Of a DNA stretch of 54,548 nt, positions 9,416-18,361 are shown piece after piece (positions within the stretch are counted from its first letter, which is position 1; each line of letters opens with the position of its first letter). The DNA is from Variovorax sp. CF313 (GTDB lineage Bacteria; Pseudomonadota; Gammaproteobacteria; Burkholderiales; Burkholderiaceae_C): NCBI RefSeq assembly GCF_000282635.1, contig NZ_AKIW01000074.1, positions 1 through 54,548 on the forward strand, given 5' to 3'. Below the pieces are notes generated by a model, which was not told where the DNA came from, did no database searches, and saw nothing but the letters and a program-made list of their open reading frames with translations. A program made the translations under genes and the position numbers.

Positions 9416-10129
9416 CTATTTGTAGAAGCAGACACCCATGAAGCGGGCGCTGCAACCGGAATCCGTGCCGCCCTGAACCACGCGCACCGGCACGCCGCCC
9501 AGCAGCATCGAACCGTCGTCGGCATACACCAGCGGCGAAGGCGCGGCCCTGGCGAAGGTGCCGCTGAGCGTTTCCTGCTCGACGTACTTGAGGTACTGGC
9601 GCCGCGAAAAGTCGACCTTGTCGGCCGACTTCAGCGGCGCGGCCTCGTAGCGCTTGCCGTACACCGTGCCGAAGTAGCGCAGTGCCGGCCCGGTGCGGTC
9701 GCCGTACTTCACGTCGGCCTTCGCGAAGCCGGTCTGGACGAGGAAGGTGCGGTCTTCGGGCGTCAGGTCGGCGTCGAAGGCCATCAGCACGTACTGGCCC
9801 TCGAAGCTCTGGTTGCGCGCCACCTTGAGTTCGCCGATCAGCGCGGGCGTGACTTTGGTGCGGCCATCCCAGCGCAGCAGCGCCGCCACGGACGGATCAC
9901 CGTCGAACACGTAATGGTAGTTCTCGCCGGCAATGGCGACCTTGCGGCCGTCCTTCGCCGCCATGAAGCTCACGACCCGGTCCTTGCCGTGGACCGGGTC
10001 GCCTTCGGGCGTGCTGGCGCAGCCGGCCTGCAGCAGGCCGAGGGCGGCGCAGGACAGCGCCAGGAAGATGCGACGTGCGGAGGTCGGCAACGAAGGGAGG
10101 TGCACTTTTCGTCCAGGGTTCGAGTTCAT
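9416..10129 (-). CDS. Putative lipoprotein of unknown function
   Basis: A 237-residue protein with a lipoprotein signal peptide: a basic N-region, a hydrophobic stretch LALSCAALGLL and lipobox LQAGC, so it is probably anchored in a membrane facing the periplasm. The mature part has no motif I recognise; it is soluble and mixed alpha/beta, with a Cys pair close to the C-terminus (GCSARFMGVCFYK) that could form a disulfide. Its ATG overlaps the TGA of the FAD oxidoreductase by one base, so it is the last gene of the long minus-strand operon. Position suggests a link to that operon's transport or catabolism, but this is context only. Confidence 0.75.
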   Translation of the reverse strand: MNSNPGRKVHLPSLPTSARRIFLALSCAALGLLQAGCASTPEGDPVHGKDRVVSFMAAKDGRKVAIAGENYHYVFDGDPSVAALLRWDGRTKVTPALIGELKVARNQSFEGQYVLMAFDADLTPEDRTFLVQTGFAKADVKYGDRTGPALRYFGTVYGKRYEAAPLKSADKVDFSRRQYLKYVEQETLSGTFARAAPSPLVYADDGSMLLGGVPVRVVQGGTDSGCSARFMGVCFYK

Positions 10130-11499
10130 CAAGCCCCGGACTCTAGCCTCTGGCGGTCGAGATCGGCGCCGTCTGCGGCCAGCTTCTTCTGCAGCGCGGC
10201 CACGTCCACGCCGGCGAACGCGGTGCTGCCCAGCGACGCCGCCGCCGTGCCCGCGGCCTGCCCCATGACGAAGCAGCCGCCGCTCGCACGCGCGGCCGAC
10301 TGGCCTTCGTGCGTCATCGATGCACAGCGCCCGGCCACCAGCAGGTTGTCGACCGCCTGCGGCACCAGCATGCGCCAGGGCAGGTGGTTGTAGGCGTTGG
10401 CTTCGTCGTGCGGAAAGGCCCACTCGACGCGGCCGTCGGCGTGCATTTCCATCGGCCAGGCGTTCAGGCCGATGTTGTCGTCGAACTTCGCCGAACCCAG
10501 GATGTCCTCGCGCCCGAGCGCATACAGACCCTGGATTCGCCGCGTCTCGCGGATGCCGACCTGCGGCGCGATCTCCACGATGGCCGACTGCGCGAAGCCG
10601 GGCACCTCGGCCTTCAAGAACTTGAAGTACTCGGCGATCTGGCGGCGGCCTTCGAGCTCGCCCTCGCTGAGCTCGCGCGCGTCGACGCCGTTCATCGCGC
10701 GGCCCTGGGCATTGCGGATCTGCGTGACGTTGGCGCGCCATTCGCGCGGGTCCCTGTTGGGCCGCAGGATGGCGCCTTCGCGCGGAAACCTGTACTTGCC
10801 CGGATGCTGCTGCTCGGCGCTCGCCATGTAGTCGTTGATGGCCGAGAACTCGCCCACAGCCGCCAACGCGGCCGGCGCGTCGACCTGGCCGATGCGGAAC
10901 ATCGTGGTCGGAAACAGCCCGCTGCCGTGGCCGTCGCCCACCTCGAAGGGCACGCCGGCAAAGGCCGCCACGTCGGCGTCGCCGCTGGCGTCGATGAAGG
11001 CGTTGGCGCGAATGGCCTGGCGGCCCGACTTGGTCTCGACCACCAGCGCGGCGATGCGGCTGCCGTCGCGAACGACGGACGCGGCCAGCGCGTGGAACAG
11101 CAGCTTCACGCCGGCAGCGCCGAGCAGCTGGTCTGCGGCCAGCTTGTAGGCCGAGGTGTCGTACGAACGCACGCAGATGCGCCCGCCCATGCCGTTCTGC
11201 GGCGCGTTCATGCCGTTGAACGCGGCGATGCGGTCGATCAGCTCGTCGACCACGCCGCGCACCAGTTGCGTCATCTCGCCCTTGCGCTTGCCGTACAGGC
11301 CCGCGAAGTTGGTGACGCCGCCGGCCGTGCCCATGCCGCCGAGAAAACCGTAGCGCTCCACCAGCAGCGTGCTCGCACCGTGGCGCGCGGCGCTCACGGC
11401 GGCCGCGATGCCGGCAGGGCCGCCGCCGACCACCACCACGTCGTATTCGCCGAACACCGGCAGCGCGCGCGCCGGCTCGTTCAATGTCTGCGCTGTCAT
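10129..11499 (-). CDS. FAD-dependent oxidoreductase
   Basis: A 456-residue flavoprotein of the FAD_oxidored / fumarate-reductase-like group. The Rossmann motif is VVVGGGPAGIAAA near residue 24, followed by an acidic ribose-binding residue in LLVERYG. FIDASGDADVAA in the middle and VAGRCASMTHEGQSAAR near the end are FAD-contact segments of the family. The ATG at 11499 overlaps the TGA of the preceding Bug receptor gene; a GTG one codon upstream is possible. It also overlaps the following lipoprotein start, so all three are translationally coupled. It probably oxidises or reduces a small organic acid brought in by the adjacent receptors; substrate unknown. Confidence 0.87.
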   Translation of the reverse strand: MTAQTLNEPARALPVFGEYDVVVVGGGPAGIAAAVSAARHGASTLLVERYGFLGGMGTAGGVTNFAGLYGKRKGEMTQLVRGVVDELIDRIAAFNGMNAPQNGMGGRICVRSYDTSAYKLAADQLLGAAGVKLLFHALAASVVRDGSRIAALVVETKSGRQAIRANAFIDASGDADVAAFAGVPFEVGDGHGSGLFPTTMFRIGQVDAPAALAAVGEFSAINDYMASAEQQHPGKYRFPREGAILRPNRDPREWRANVTQIRNAQGRAMNGVDARELSEGELEGRRQIAEYFKFLKAEVPGFAQSAIVEIAPQVGIRETRRIQGLYALGREDILGSAKFDDNIGLNAWPMEMHADGRVEWAFPHDEANAYNHLPWRMLVPQAVDNLLVAGRCASMTHEGQSAARASGGCFVMGQAAGTAAASLGSTAFAGVDVAALQKKLAADGADLDRQRLESGA

Positions 11500-12476
11500 C
11501 ACTGCAACTTGATGCCGCGGGCCGAGATGATCTTGGTCATGATCGCGGCCTCTTCATTGACGCGCGTGCGCATGCCGTCCGGCGAAGTGCCCACGGCCTG
11601 CCAGCCCTGCTCGAAGAGCTTGCGGCGCACGTCGGGGTTCTTCATGACCACTTCGAGTTCGCGGCTGATGCGGGCCTGCGCGGCCTTCGACAGGTTGGCC
11701 GGACCGAGCAGCGCCACCCACACCTCGAGGTTGAAGTCCTTCACGCCGGCCTCGGCCAGCGGCGGGATCTCGGGCACCAGCGCGCTGCGCCCGCCCGTGA
11801 GGCCGATGGCCTTGAGCTTGCCGGCGCGGATCTGCGGCATGGCCACGCCCGGCGGGATCAGGCCCATCTGCACCTGGTCGCCCAGCATCGCCGTGACGAC
11901 CTGCGGATTGCCCTGGTAGGGCACGTGCTCGGGCTTGAAGCCGCTCACGCGGGTCTTGAGCAGTTCCATGCCCAGGTGGCCGACCGAGCCGATGCCCACC
12001 GAGCCGTAGTTCCACTTGTCGCCGGCCTTGCGGCCCGCGTCGAAGAAGGCGGTGCCCGAGGGCAGGTTGTTCTGCGCCACCAGCACCAGCGGCGCCGTGG
12101 CAATCAGCGAGAGGTACGTGAAGTCCTTGGCCGGGTCATAGGGCAGCTTGGGGTACAGCATCTTCGACGACGTGAGATTGCCGTTGATGACGAGGCCCAG
12201 CGTGTGGTCGTCGGTGGCCTTGGCCACCTGGTCGGCCGCGATGTTGCCCGAGGCGCCAGCCTTGTTGTCGACCACGATCGGCTGGCCCAGCGCCTTGCCC
12301 AGCGGCTCGGCGATGGTGCGCGCCGCGATGTCGGGCGTGGAGCCGCCCGGGAACCCCACGAGCAGGCGGATCGGCTTGGTCGGCCAGGCGGCGTTCTGTG
12401 CGCTGGCGGCCAGCGGCAGTGCGGCGGCGGCAGCCAGGCCGCAGGCAATCAGGAGAGCTCTCTTGGTGGCTTGCAT
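11499..12476 (-). CDS. Bug-family (TctC-type) solute-binding protein
   Basis: Periplasmic substrate receptor of 325 residues for tripartite tricarboxylate-type transport. A cleavable signal peptide ends near ALPLAASAQNA. The mature start WPTKPIRLLVGFPGGSTPDI is the family's first binding loop, with VDNKAGASGNIAADQVAKA and the hydrophobic second loop (GSVGHLGMELL) as expected. The usual length is about 320-330. It follows a second Bug gene of identical length by 83 bases, and no membrane TctA/TctB genes lie beside it, so it must use permeases elsewhere or serve sensing. Ligand is unknown; the gentisate context suggests an aromatic acid. Confidence 0.9.
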   Translation of the reverse strand: MQATKRALLIACGLAAAAALPLAASAQNAAWPTKPIRLLVGFPGGSTPDIAARTIAEPLGKALGQPIVVDNKAGASGNIAADQVAKATDDHTLGLVINGNLTSSKMLYPKLPYDPAKDFTYLSLIATAPLVLVAQNNLPSGTAFFDAGRKAGDKWNYGSVGIGSVGHLGMELLKTRVSGFKPEHVPYQGNPQVVTAMLGDQVQMGLIPPGVAMPQIRAGKLKAIGLTGGRSALVPEIPPLAEAGVKDFNLEVWVALLGPANLSKAAQARISRELEVVMKNPDVRRKLFEQGWQAVGTSPDGMRTRVNEEAAIMTKIISARGIKLQ

Positions 12477-12559
12477 GGAAAAAAGTGTGAGAAAGTTGTC
12501 AAAAACCAGAGCAGGCCAGCTTAACTGCCGAGCGAAGCGCCGGGCAAGGCGCGTCCTCG

Positions 12560-13537
12560 CTATTCGAGGCTGATGTTGCCCCTGCGCACCAGCTCGCCGT
12601 ACACCTTCGACTTGGCCTCGGCATTGCGCTCGATTTCCTCGGGCGACCAGGCCAGCGGCTCGAAGGCGAAGGTGTCGAAGCGCGCGCGGATCTCGGGGTC
12701 GGCGATGACCTTGGCCACGTCGGCATTGATCTTCGCCTTGACGGCCGCCGGCACGCCCTTGGGCGCGAGCAGCGACACGAACGAGTTGACCTCCAGCGAG
12801 GCCGGGCCGCCGGCCTCGGCCATGGTGGGCACGTCGGGCATCTGCGGAATGCGCCTGGGCGCCGCGATGGCCAGGTAGCGCAGCTTGCCGGCCTTGTAGA
12901 TGCCCTGGCTCGACGGAATGCTCGCGAAGCTCCACGGCACCTCGCCGGCGCCCACGTTGGAAAACAGCTGCGACACCTCGCGGTAGGGCGCGTGGCGCAT
13001 GTGGATGCCGGTGAGCGCCTCGAGCTGCTGCGCACCCAGGTGGCCAGGACTGCCGACGCCCCACGAGCCGTAGACGATGCCATCGGGGTTGGCCCTGGCC
13101 GCGCCGATCAGGTCGCTCATGTTCTTCCATTTCGAATCGGTGGCCACGGCCACGAAGAAGGGCGTGCGAAACAGCGAGGCCACCGGATCGAAATGCTGCA
13201 GCGTCACGAAGTTGCGCGACTTGTACAGGTGCGGCAACGCGGCGATGTGCTCGCTGTCGAGCTGCAGCAGCGTGTAGCCGTCGGGCGCCGCGCGCCGGGC
13301 CTGGTCGATGGCGATGAAGCCACCGCCGCCGGGCTTGTTGTCGATCAGCACGCGCTGGCCCCACAGGCGCGAGAGCTTGTCGGAGACGAGGCGCAGCACC
13401 GCGTCGGGGCCGCTGCCGGCCGCGAAGGGCGTGACCAGGGTCACGGGCTTGTTGGGAAAGTCGCCGGCTTGCGCCAATGCCCCTGTAGCGACGGTCAGGG
13501 CAAGCCCCGCGGTCAGCAGTGCGCGCGAAAAGTTCAT
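12560..13537 (-). CDS. Bug-family (TctC-type) solute-binding protein
   Basis: A second periplasmic receptor of 325 residues. Its signal peptide ends near ATGALAQAG, and the mature protein starts with FPNKPVTLVTPFAAGSGPD, the Bug first binding loop. IDNKPGGGGFIAIDQARRAA and GVGSPGHLGAQQLEAL are the other family landmarks. It lies 59 bases behind the FAD monooxygenase gene and 83 before the next Bug gene, in one orientation. Its sequence clearly differs from its neighbour, so the pair is not a recent duplication. It probably binds a carboxylate linked to the hydroxybenzoate pathway; no adjacent membrane subunits are present. Confidence 0.9.
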   Translation of the reverse strand: MNFSRALLTAGLALTVATGALAQAGDFPNKPVTLVTPFAAGSGPDAVLRLVSDKLSRLWGQRVLIDNKPGGGGFIAIDQARRAAPDGYTLLQLDSEHIAALPHLYKSRNFVTLQHFDPVASLFRTPFFVAVATDSKWKNMSDLIGAARANPDGIVYGSWGVGSPGHLGAQQLEALTGIHMRHAPYREVSQLFSNVGAGEVPWSFASIPSSQGIYKAGKLRYLAIAAPRRIPQMPDVPTMAEAGGPASLEVNSFVSLLAPKGVPAAVKAKINADVAKVIADPEIRARFDTFAFEPLAWSPEEIERNAEAKSKVYGELVRRGNISLE

Positions 13538-13596
13538 GGTGTCTTGTCTCCTGGGCCTGTGGCCTCGATGGTTATGGGTGATGGAAGAAGCAGGCT

Positions 13597-14844
13597 TCAA
13601 TGCGGCGAAAGCACGGCGAGCGCCCCGGGCCGCAGCGCCTCGGGCGCGTCGTCCAGGCAATGCTCCGGCCGCCAGGCGTAGAGCCACTCGACCGCATCGT
13701 AGAAGCGCTCGGGCGAGCGCCCTGCCCACAGGCTGTTGCGCACCAGGCGCTCCACGCCCCTGGCGTGATAGAGGCGCCCCATCTCGCGCACCGACAGCAC
13801 CACGCGCGCCGTGCGGGCAATGCGCGCCGCTTCGTACAGCTTGAACGCGGCGGGCATGCCGAAACCGCAGGCCTGCACAGCGGCGCCGAGCGTCACGGCA
13901 TCCTCGAGCGCCATGCAGGCGCCCTGCGCGAGGTACTGCATCATCGGATGGGCCGCATCGCCCAGCAGCGTGGCAGGGCCCTCGCTCCATCGTTCGACCG
14001 GGTCGCGGTCGGCGGTGCTCCAGCGGCGCCACGAGGTCGGGCGGTCGAGCAGCTGGCGCGGGCGCGCATGCACGCCCTCGAAGTACGAAAGCACTTCGGC
14101 CTTGCTGCCATCGGTTACGCCCCACTCCTCCTGCCCTCGGCTGTGGAAGGTGACGACGAGGTTGTATTGCCCGCCATGGCGCAGCGGGTAGTGCACCAGG
14201 TGGCAGTCGGGGCCGGCCCAGACCACGGGCGCGTTCCAGCGCAGGTCGGCGGGCATGTCGGCCGCGGGCACGACGGCGCGGTACACCACGTGCCCCGACA
14301 CGCGCGGCGCGTCGCCGATGAGCTTGCTGCGCACCACCGACTTCACGCCATCGCAACCGACGATGGCATCGGCCTGGAAGCGGCGGCCATCGCGCGTGAC
14401 AGCCGTGACACCGTGCGCACCGGTGTCGATGGCCTCGACCTGCGCCGAGGTGTGGAAGCGGATCAGCGGGTGCTGCCTCACGGCTTCATGGATCGCGCCG
14501 TGCAGGTCGGCGCGATGGCTCACCGCGTACGGGTTCCTGAAACGTGCGCGAAAGGCTTCGCCGACCGGCACCGAGGCCACTTCGCCGCAATCGACGGCGT
14601 CCATCATCACGAGCCGATCGGTGAAGACCGAACCGCGGCGCACCGCCTCGCCCACGCCCAGCGCATCGAGCGCGGCAAAGGCATTGGGGCCAAGCTGCAG
14701 TCCGGCGCCGATCTCGCCGATGGTCGCGCTCTGCTCCAGCAGGTCGATGGAAACGCCCAGGCGCGCCAGTGCCAGTGCGGCAGCCATGCCGCCGATGCCC
14801 CCGCCGACCAGCAGCACCGAGGGAGGATTCTTCGAGGGAGTCAT
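13597..14844 (-). CDS. FAD-dependent monooxygenase, probable 3-hydroxybenzoate 6-hydroxylase
   Basis: A 415-residue single-component aromatic hydroxylase (flavoprotein monooxygenase group A). The GxGxxG motif is in LLVGGGIGGMAAALALARLG, the DG motif in IVGCDGVKSVVR, and the GD motif in LLGDAAHPMMQYLAQGACMA. In group A enzymes FAD and NAD(P)H are used to insert one oxygen into a hydroxylated ring. Directly downstream of gentisate dioxygenase and a fumarylacetoacetase-fold hydrolase genes, the best assignment is 3-hydroxybenzoate to gentisate (2,5-dihydroxybenzoate). Salicylate hydroxylation is an alternative that sequence alone does not exclude. It starts 24 bases after the hydrolase stop. Confidence 0.82.
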   Translation of the reverse strand: MTPSKNPPSVLLVGGGIGGMAAALALARLGVSIDLLEQSATIGEIGAGLQLGPNAFAALDALGVGEAVRRGSVFTDRLVMMDAVDCGEVASVPVGEAFRARFRNPYAVSHRADLHGAIHEAVRQHPLIRFHTSAQVEAIDTGAHGVTAVTRDGRRFQADAIVGCDGVKSVVRSKLIGDAPRVSGHVVYRAVVPAADMPADLRWNAPVVWAGPDCHLVHYPLRHGGQYNLVVTFHSRGQEEWGVTDGSKAEVLSYFEGVHARPRQLLDRPTSWRRWSTADRDPVERWSEGPATLLGDAAHPMMQYLAQGACMALEDAVTLGAAVQACGFGMPAAFKLYEAARIARTARVVLSVREMGRLYHARGVERLVRNSLWAGRSPERFYDAVEWLYAWRPEHCLDDAPEALRPGALAVLSPH

Positions 14845-14868
14845 GGCAGGCCTGCGCGGTGGAGGGAG

Positions 14869-15573
14869 TCAGTCGATGTGCACGGTGAGCGAAGGCAGGC
14901 GCTCGATGCTCACCTTGATCGTCTGGCCCGGCTTCACCGCACCCACGCCTTCGGGCGTGCCCGTGAAGATCAGGTCGCCGGGCTGCAGCGTGAAGAGCGT
15001 CGACAGGTTGGCGATGACTTCGTTCACCGACCAGATCAGGTGCGTGATGTCGCTGTTCTGGCGCACCTCGCCGTCGACTTCGAGCGTGATGGTGCCGGCG
15101 TTGAGTTCGCCCACGTCGGCCAGCGTGCGCAGCGGCGCGATGGGCGCGGAGAAGTCGAAGGCCTTGCCGATTTCCCACGGACGGCCCTGCTCGCGCATCT
15201 TCATCTGCAGGTCGCGGCGGGTCATGTCCAGGCCGACGGCGTAGCCGTGGATGTGGCTGGCGGCCTGCTCGGCCGGGATGTCCTTTCCGCCCTTGCCGAT
15301 GGCGACCACCAGCTCGGCTTCGTAGTGGTAGTTGCTGGTGAGCGGCGGATAGGGAATCGAGGCGCCCTTGCCGTCCGCCACGGGCACGACGGAGGCGTCG
15401 TCGTTCGGCTTGCAGAAGAAGAACGGCGGTTCACGGTCGGGGTCGAAGCCCATCTCGCGCGCATGGGCCGCGTAGTTGCGGCCCACGCAGTAGACGCGGC
15501 GCACGGGGAACTGCTGGTCGGAGCCCACGATGGGCAGGCCGACGATGGAAGGAGGCGTGAAGACGAAGGACAT
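14869..15573 (-). CDS. Fumarylacetoacetate hydrolase-family protein, probable fumarylpyruvate hydrolase
   Basis: A 234-residue FAH-fold hydrolase. The start ATG at 15573 has a good GGAG site. Family motifs are RVYCVGRNYAAHA near the N-terminus, the metal-binding Glu region NYHYEAELVVAIG, and FTLQPGDLIFTGTPEGVG near the end. In the gentisate route this enzyme splits fumarylpyruvate into fumarate and pyruvate; some homologues act directly on maleylpyruvate. No maleylpyruvate isomerase gene is present beside it, which matters for which substrate it uses. It lies between the dioxygenase and monooxygenase genes, in the same direction. Confidence 0.87.
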   Translation of the reverse strand: MSFVFTPPSIVGLPIVGSDQQFPVRRVYCVGRNYAAHAREMGFDPDREPPFFFCKPNDDASVVPVADGKGASIPYPPLTSNYHYEAELVVAIGKGGKDIPAEQAASHIHGYAVGLDMTRRDLQMKMREQGRPWEIGKAFDFSAPIAPLRTLADVGELNAGTITLEVDGEVRQNSDITHLIWSVNEVIANLSTLFTLQPGDLIFTGTPEGVGAVKPGQTIKVSIERLPSLTVHID

Positions 15574-15638
15574 GAAAACTCCTGCCGCATGGGGCGGCGC
15601 TGGGTCGAACAAACAAGAAGAAAAGCCGGGCGCCCGGT

Positions 15639-16700
15639 TCAGGCGTCTTCGAGGAAGGCTTCGCGCAGGATGCCCATGGCCTGCTGCACGGGACGGTCGG
15701 AGAAGCTGAACAGCACCGTGTCTTCATCGGGCGAAGACAGGCGCAGCGGCGCCCACGAAGGCACCACGAAGGTGTCGCGCGGACCGAACGCGAAGCGCTG
15801 GCCGCCAATCTCGGCCGTGCCGTGGCCTTCGACCACGCTGTACACCGCGCCGTCGGTCGCCCGATGCGTCCTGCCCGCGAAGCCCTTGGGCAGCAGCTGC
15901 AGGTTGGTCGAGATGGTCGGCATCGGCGAGCCGCCCGTCAGCGGATTGATGTAGCGCAGCTTGTGGCCCAGCCAAGCGTCCGGCGCCTCCTGCTTCTGCA
16001 GCTGGGCCAGCGCCTCGCGGCTGCGGGCATAGGGGTAGTTGAAGATCGGCGAGGTGGCCGAGGCGTGGTCGTGGCGCACCGGCACCATGTTGTGGCCGAA
16101 GCGAGCGAGGCTGTGGCCCTCGGGGCGCGCCACGTGCTGCACCTTGGCATCGTCGTTCTCGGCGAAGCCGGCGTCGAAGAAGCGCAGCATCGGGATGTCG
16201 AGGCCGTCGAGCCACACCACCGGCTCGACCGATCCGCCGATGCCTTCGTTGCCGTGGTCGTGCCAGGCCCAGGAAGGCGTGATGATGAAGTCGCCCGGAT
16301 GCATGGTGGTGCGCTCGCCGCCGACCGTGGTGTAGGCGCCCTTGCCGTCGACGATGAAGCGCAGCGCCGACTGCACGTGGCGGTGCGAAGGCGCCACCTC
16401 GCCCGGCATGATGAGCTGCAGTCCGGCGTAGAGCGACTGGGTGATCGACGAATTGCCGGGCAGCGCCGGGTTCTCCAGCACCAGCACGCGGCGCACCGCC
16501 TCCTCGGCGGTGATGAGCGCGGCCGATTCCATCAGCAGCGGGCGGATCTCGTCGTAGCGCCACAACGCGGGCACGCAGGGCGTCTGCGGTTCGCGCGGCA
16601 CCAGCGCGTGCAGCGATTCCCACAGCGGCGTGAGGTGCAGGGGGCTGATGCGGGCGTAGTAGTCGCGGCGTTCGGCCGCATTGGAAGGCGCGGGTTTCAT
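15639..16700 (-). CDS. Gentisate 1,2-dioxygenase
   Basis: A bicupin ring-cleavage dioxygenase of 353 residues. It opens gentisate between C1 and C2 to maleylpyruvate using O2 and Fe(II). Iron ligands are probably H106 and H108 in [12 protein letters not shown] and H147 in SWAWHDHG. The N-terminal part with [17 protein letters not shown] and the late segment [20 protein letters not shown] are typical. The ATG at 16700 is chosen because upstream codons are non-conserved and hit the divergent promoter region. It is the first gene of the minus-strand operon and faces a LysR gene across 122 bases. Confidence 0.92.
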   Translation of the reverse strand: MKPAPSNAAERRDYYARISPLHLTPLWESLHALVPREPQTPCVPALWRYDEIRPLLMESAALITAEEAVRRVLVLENPALPGNSSITQSLYAGLQLIMPGEVAPSHRHVQSALRFIVDGKGAYTTVGGERTTMHPGDFIITPSWAWHDHGNEGIGGSVEPVVWLDGLDIPMLRFFDAGFAENDDAKVQHVARPEGHSLARFGHNMVPVRHDHASATSPIFNYPYARSREALAQLQKQEAPDAWLGHKLRYINPLTGGSPMPTISTNLQLLPKGFAGRTHRATDGAVYSVVEGHGTAEIGGQRFAFGPRDTFVVPSWAPLRLSSPDEDTVLFSFSDRPVQQAMGILREAFLEDA

Positions 16701-16777
16701 TGGGCTTGGGTGTCTCCGTGGCGGCATTGTTGGTCCGCACCACTATTTCCTCAAGACCGCCTGCCAATACACGGAAT

Positions 16778-16789
16778 TCGAAATTTCGA
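16778..16789. promoter_or_regulatory. Candidate LysR operator between gentisate operon and its regulator
   Basis: A perfect 12-base palindrome, TCGAAATTTCGA, lies in the 122-base divergent region 16701-16822, 33 bases before the LysR start. It is locally AT-rich and fits a dyadic T-N11-A-type LysR site. No promoter boxes can be placed with confidence. Confidence 0.45.
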
Positions 16790-16822
16790 TAATGGTGACT
16801 TTCACCGCAGCGTAAATCGCCC

Positions 16823-17719
16823 ATGTCCAAGCTCGATCTCGAATGGCTCGCCGTGTTCGACGAGGTCTACAAGACCGGCAACGTCTCGAAGGCCGCGGAG
16901 CGGCTGGGCATGGCGCAGGCGGCGGCCAGCACCGCGCTGAACAAGCTGCGCGCGCACTTCGACGACCGCCTGTTCACCCGCACCGCGCAGGGCATGCAGC
17001 CCACGCCGCACGCCGAGCGCATCTACCCGAACCTGCGCGAGGCGCTGGCCCAGCTGGCTCAGGCCCAGGGCAACCGCAGCAGTTTCGAGCCCGCGCAGGC
17101 GCAGCGGCGCTTTCGCATCTGCATGACCGACATCAGCGAGGTGGTGCTGCTGCCCGGCCTGCTCGACCACCTGCGGCGCGCGGCGCCGGGCGTGCACATC
17201 GAGACCGAGATCATCTCCACCCTCAGCGGCCGCCGCCTGCAGGACGGCGAGGTCGACCTCGCCGTGGGCTTCATGCCGCAGCTGGACGCGGGCTTCTACC
17301 AGCAGACGCTGTTCATGCAGAACTTCGTCTGCCTGGCAGCACAGAACCACCCGCGCATCGGCGCGAAGCTCACGCGCAAGCGCTTCGAGGCGGAGGCGCA
17401 TGCGGTGGTGTCCACCTCGGGCACCGGGCATGCCATCGTCGACACGACCCTCGCGCGGCTGGGCCTGAAGCGCAACGTGGTGGTGCGGCTGTCGAGCTTC
17501 CTGAGCGTGGCGCGCATCGTGGCGCACACCGAACTGATCGTGGTGGTGCCGCGCATCCTCGGCAACGTGCTGGCCACGCAGGAGCCGGTGAAGCTGCTGG
17601 AGCCGCCTTTCGTGCTGCCCGACTACGCGGTGAAGCAGCACTGGCACGAGCGCTTCCACGCCGACCCGGGCAATGCCTGGCTGCGGCGCACGCTGGCCCA
17701 GCTGTTCAGCGGCAGCTGA
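16823..17719 (+). CDS. LysR-family transcriptional regulator of the gentisate operon
   Basis: A 298-residue LTTR. The N-terminal winged helix-turn-helix spans about residues 5-65 (EVYKTGNVSKAAERLGMAQA AASTALNKLR region), followed by a LysR substrate-binding domain. It is divergent from gentisate 1,2-dioxygenase, the usual arrangement for a regulator that activates the facing operon with an aromatic inducer (gentisate, 3-hydroxybenzoate or salicylate) and represses itself. Inducer identity is inference. The intervening region holds a perfect palindrome that could be its binding site. Confidence 0.9.
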   Translation: MSKLDLEWLAVFDEVYKTGNVSKAAERLGMAQAAASTALNKLRAHFDDRLFTRTAQGMQPTPHAERIYPNLREALAQLAQAQGNRSSFEPAQAQRRFRICMTDISEVVLLPGLLDHLRRAAPGVHIETEIISTLSGRRLQDGEVDLAVGFMPQLDAGFYQQTLFMQNFVCLAAQNHPRIGAKLTRKRFEAEAHAVVSTSGTGHAIVDTTLARLGLKRNVVVRLSSFLSVARIVAHTELIVVVPRILGNVLATQEPVKLLEPPFVLPDYAVKQHWHERFHADPGNAWLRRTLAQLFSGS

Positions 17720-17818
17720 CCGGGCGTGCATGCCCGAGCGACGGGCGGCGTCCGCAGGCGTGGCCCCGCTCGCATAATCGCGGCTCCTCCCACAGCCATA
17801 TCCACAAAAGGCGGCCCC

Positions 17819-18268
17819 ATGTCTTCGATCACCCTGCGCTTTCTCGCCGAACCCAGCACCGTCAACTTCGGCGGCAAGGTCCACGGCGGCACGGTCATGA
17901 AGTGGATCGACGAGGCCGGCTACGCCTGCGCGACCAGCTGGTCCAAGCGCTACTGCGTCACCGCCTTCATCGGCAGCATCCGCTTCCACCGCCCGATCAT
18001 GATCGGCGACCTCGTCGAGGTGGAGGCCCGCCTGGCCTACACGGGCAACACCAGCATGAACATCTCGGTCGAGGTGCGCAGCGGCGACATGAAGGGCGGC
18101 GCGATGGAAAAGACCACCGAATGCCTGATCGTGTTCGTCTCGGTCGACTCGCACGGCCGGCCACTGCCGGTGGAAAGCTTCGTGCCCGGCACCCCCGGCG
18201 AAATGGCGTTGGCCGAGCGCGCCAAGACGCACCTCGATGCGAGCCGCGCAGCCGGCGCGACACCGTAG
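17819..18268 (+). CDS. Hotdog-fold acyl-CoA thioesterase, YciA-like
   Basis: A 149-residue single-hotdog acyl-CoA hydrolase (BFIT/BACH/YciA type). NFGGKVHGGTVMKWIDEAGY carries the catalytic Asp, and SIRFHRPIMIGDLVEVEARL follows as in the family. It hydrolyses acyl-CoA thioesters in the cytoplasm and is expected to form a hexamer. The ATG at 17819 is used; upstream in-frame codons are non-conserved. It stands alone, 99 bases after the LysR gene and 93 before the phasin gene, at the edge of the lipid/PHA block. Confidence 0.9.
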   Translation: MSSITLRFLAEPSTVNFGGKVHGGTVMKWIDEAGYACATSWSKRYCVTAFIGSIRFHRPIMIGDLVEVEARLAYTGNTSMNISVEVRSGDMKGGAMEKTTECLIVFVSVDSHGRPLPVESFVPGTPGEMALAERAKTHLDASRAAGATP

Positions 18269-18361
18269 ACCCTCCCGGCTTCGCATGTAGACGTGAAGCT
18301 CTAATGGGGAGCACGCCGAGCGGCTAGAGTCAGGCGATCGTTTGCAAAAAGGAACATTCGC

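Noticed and set aside
11499..13537. Tandem duplication of Bug genes as a recent event
   Set aside because: Both products are 325 residues long, but they differ throughout, including the binding loops, so a recent duplication is not supported.
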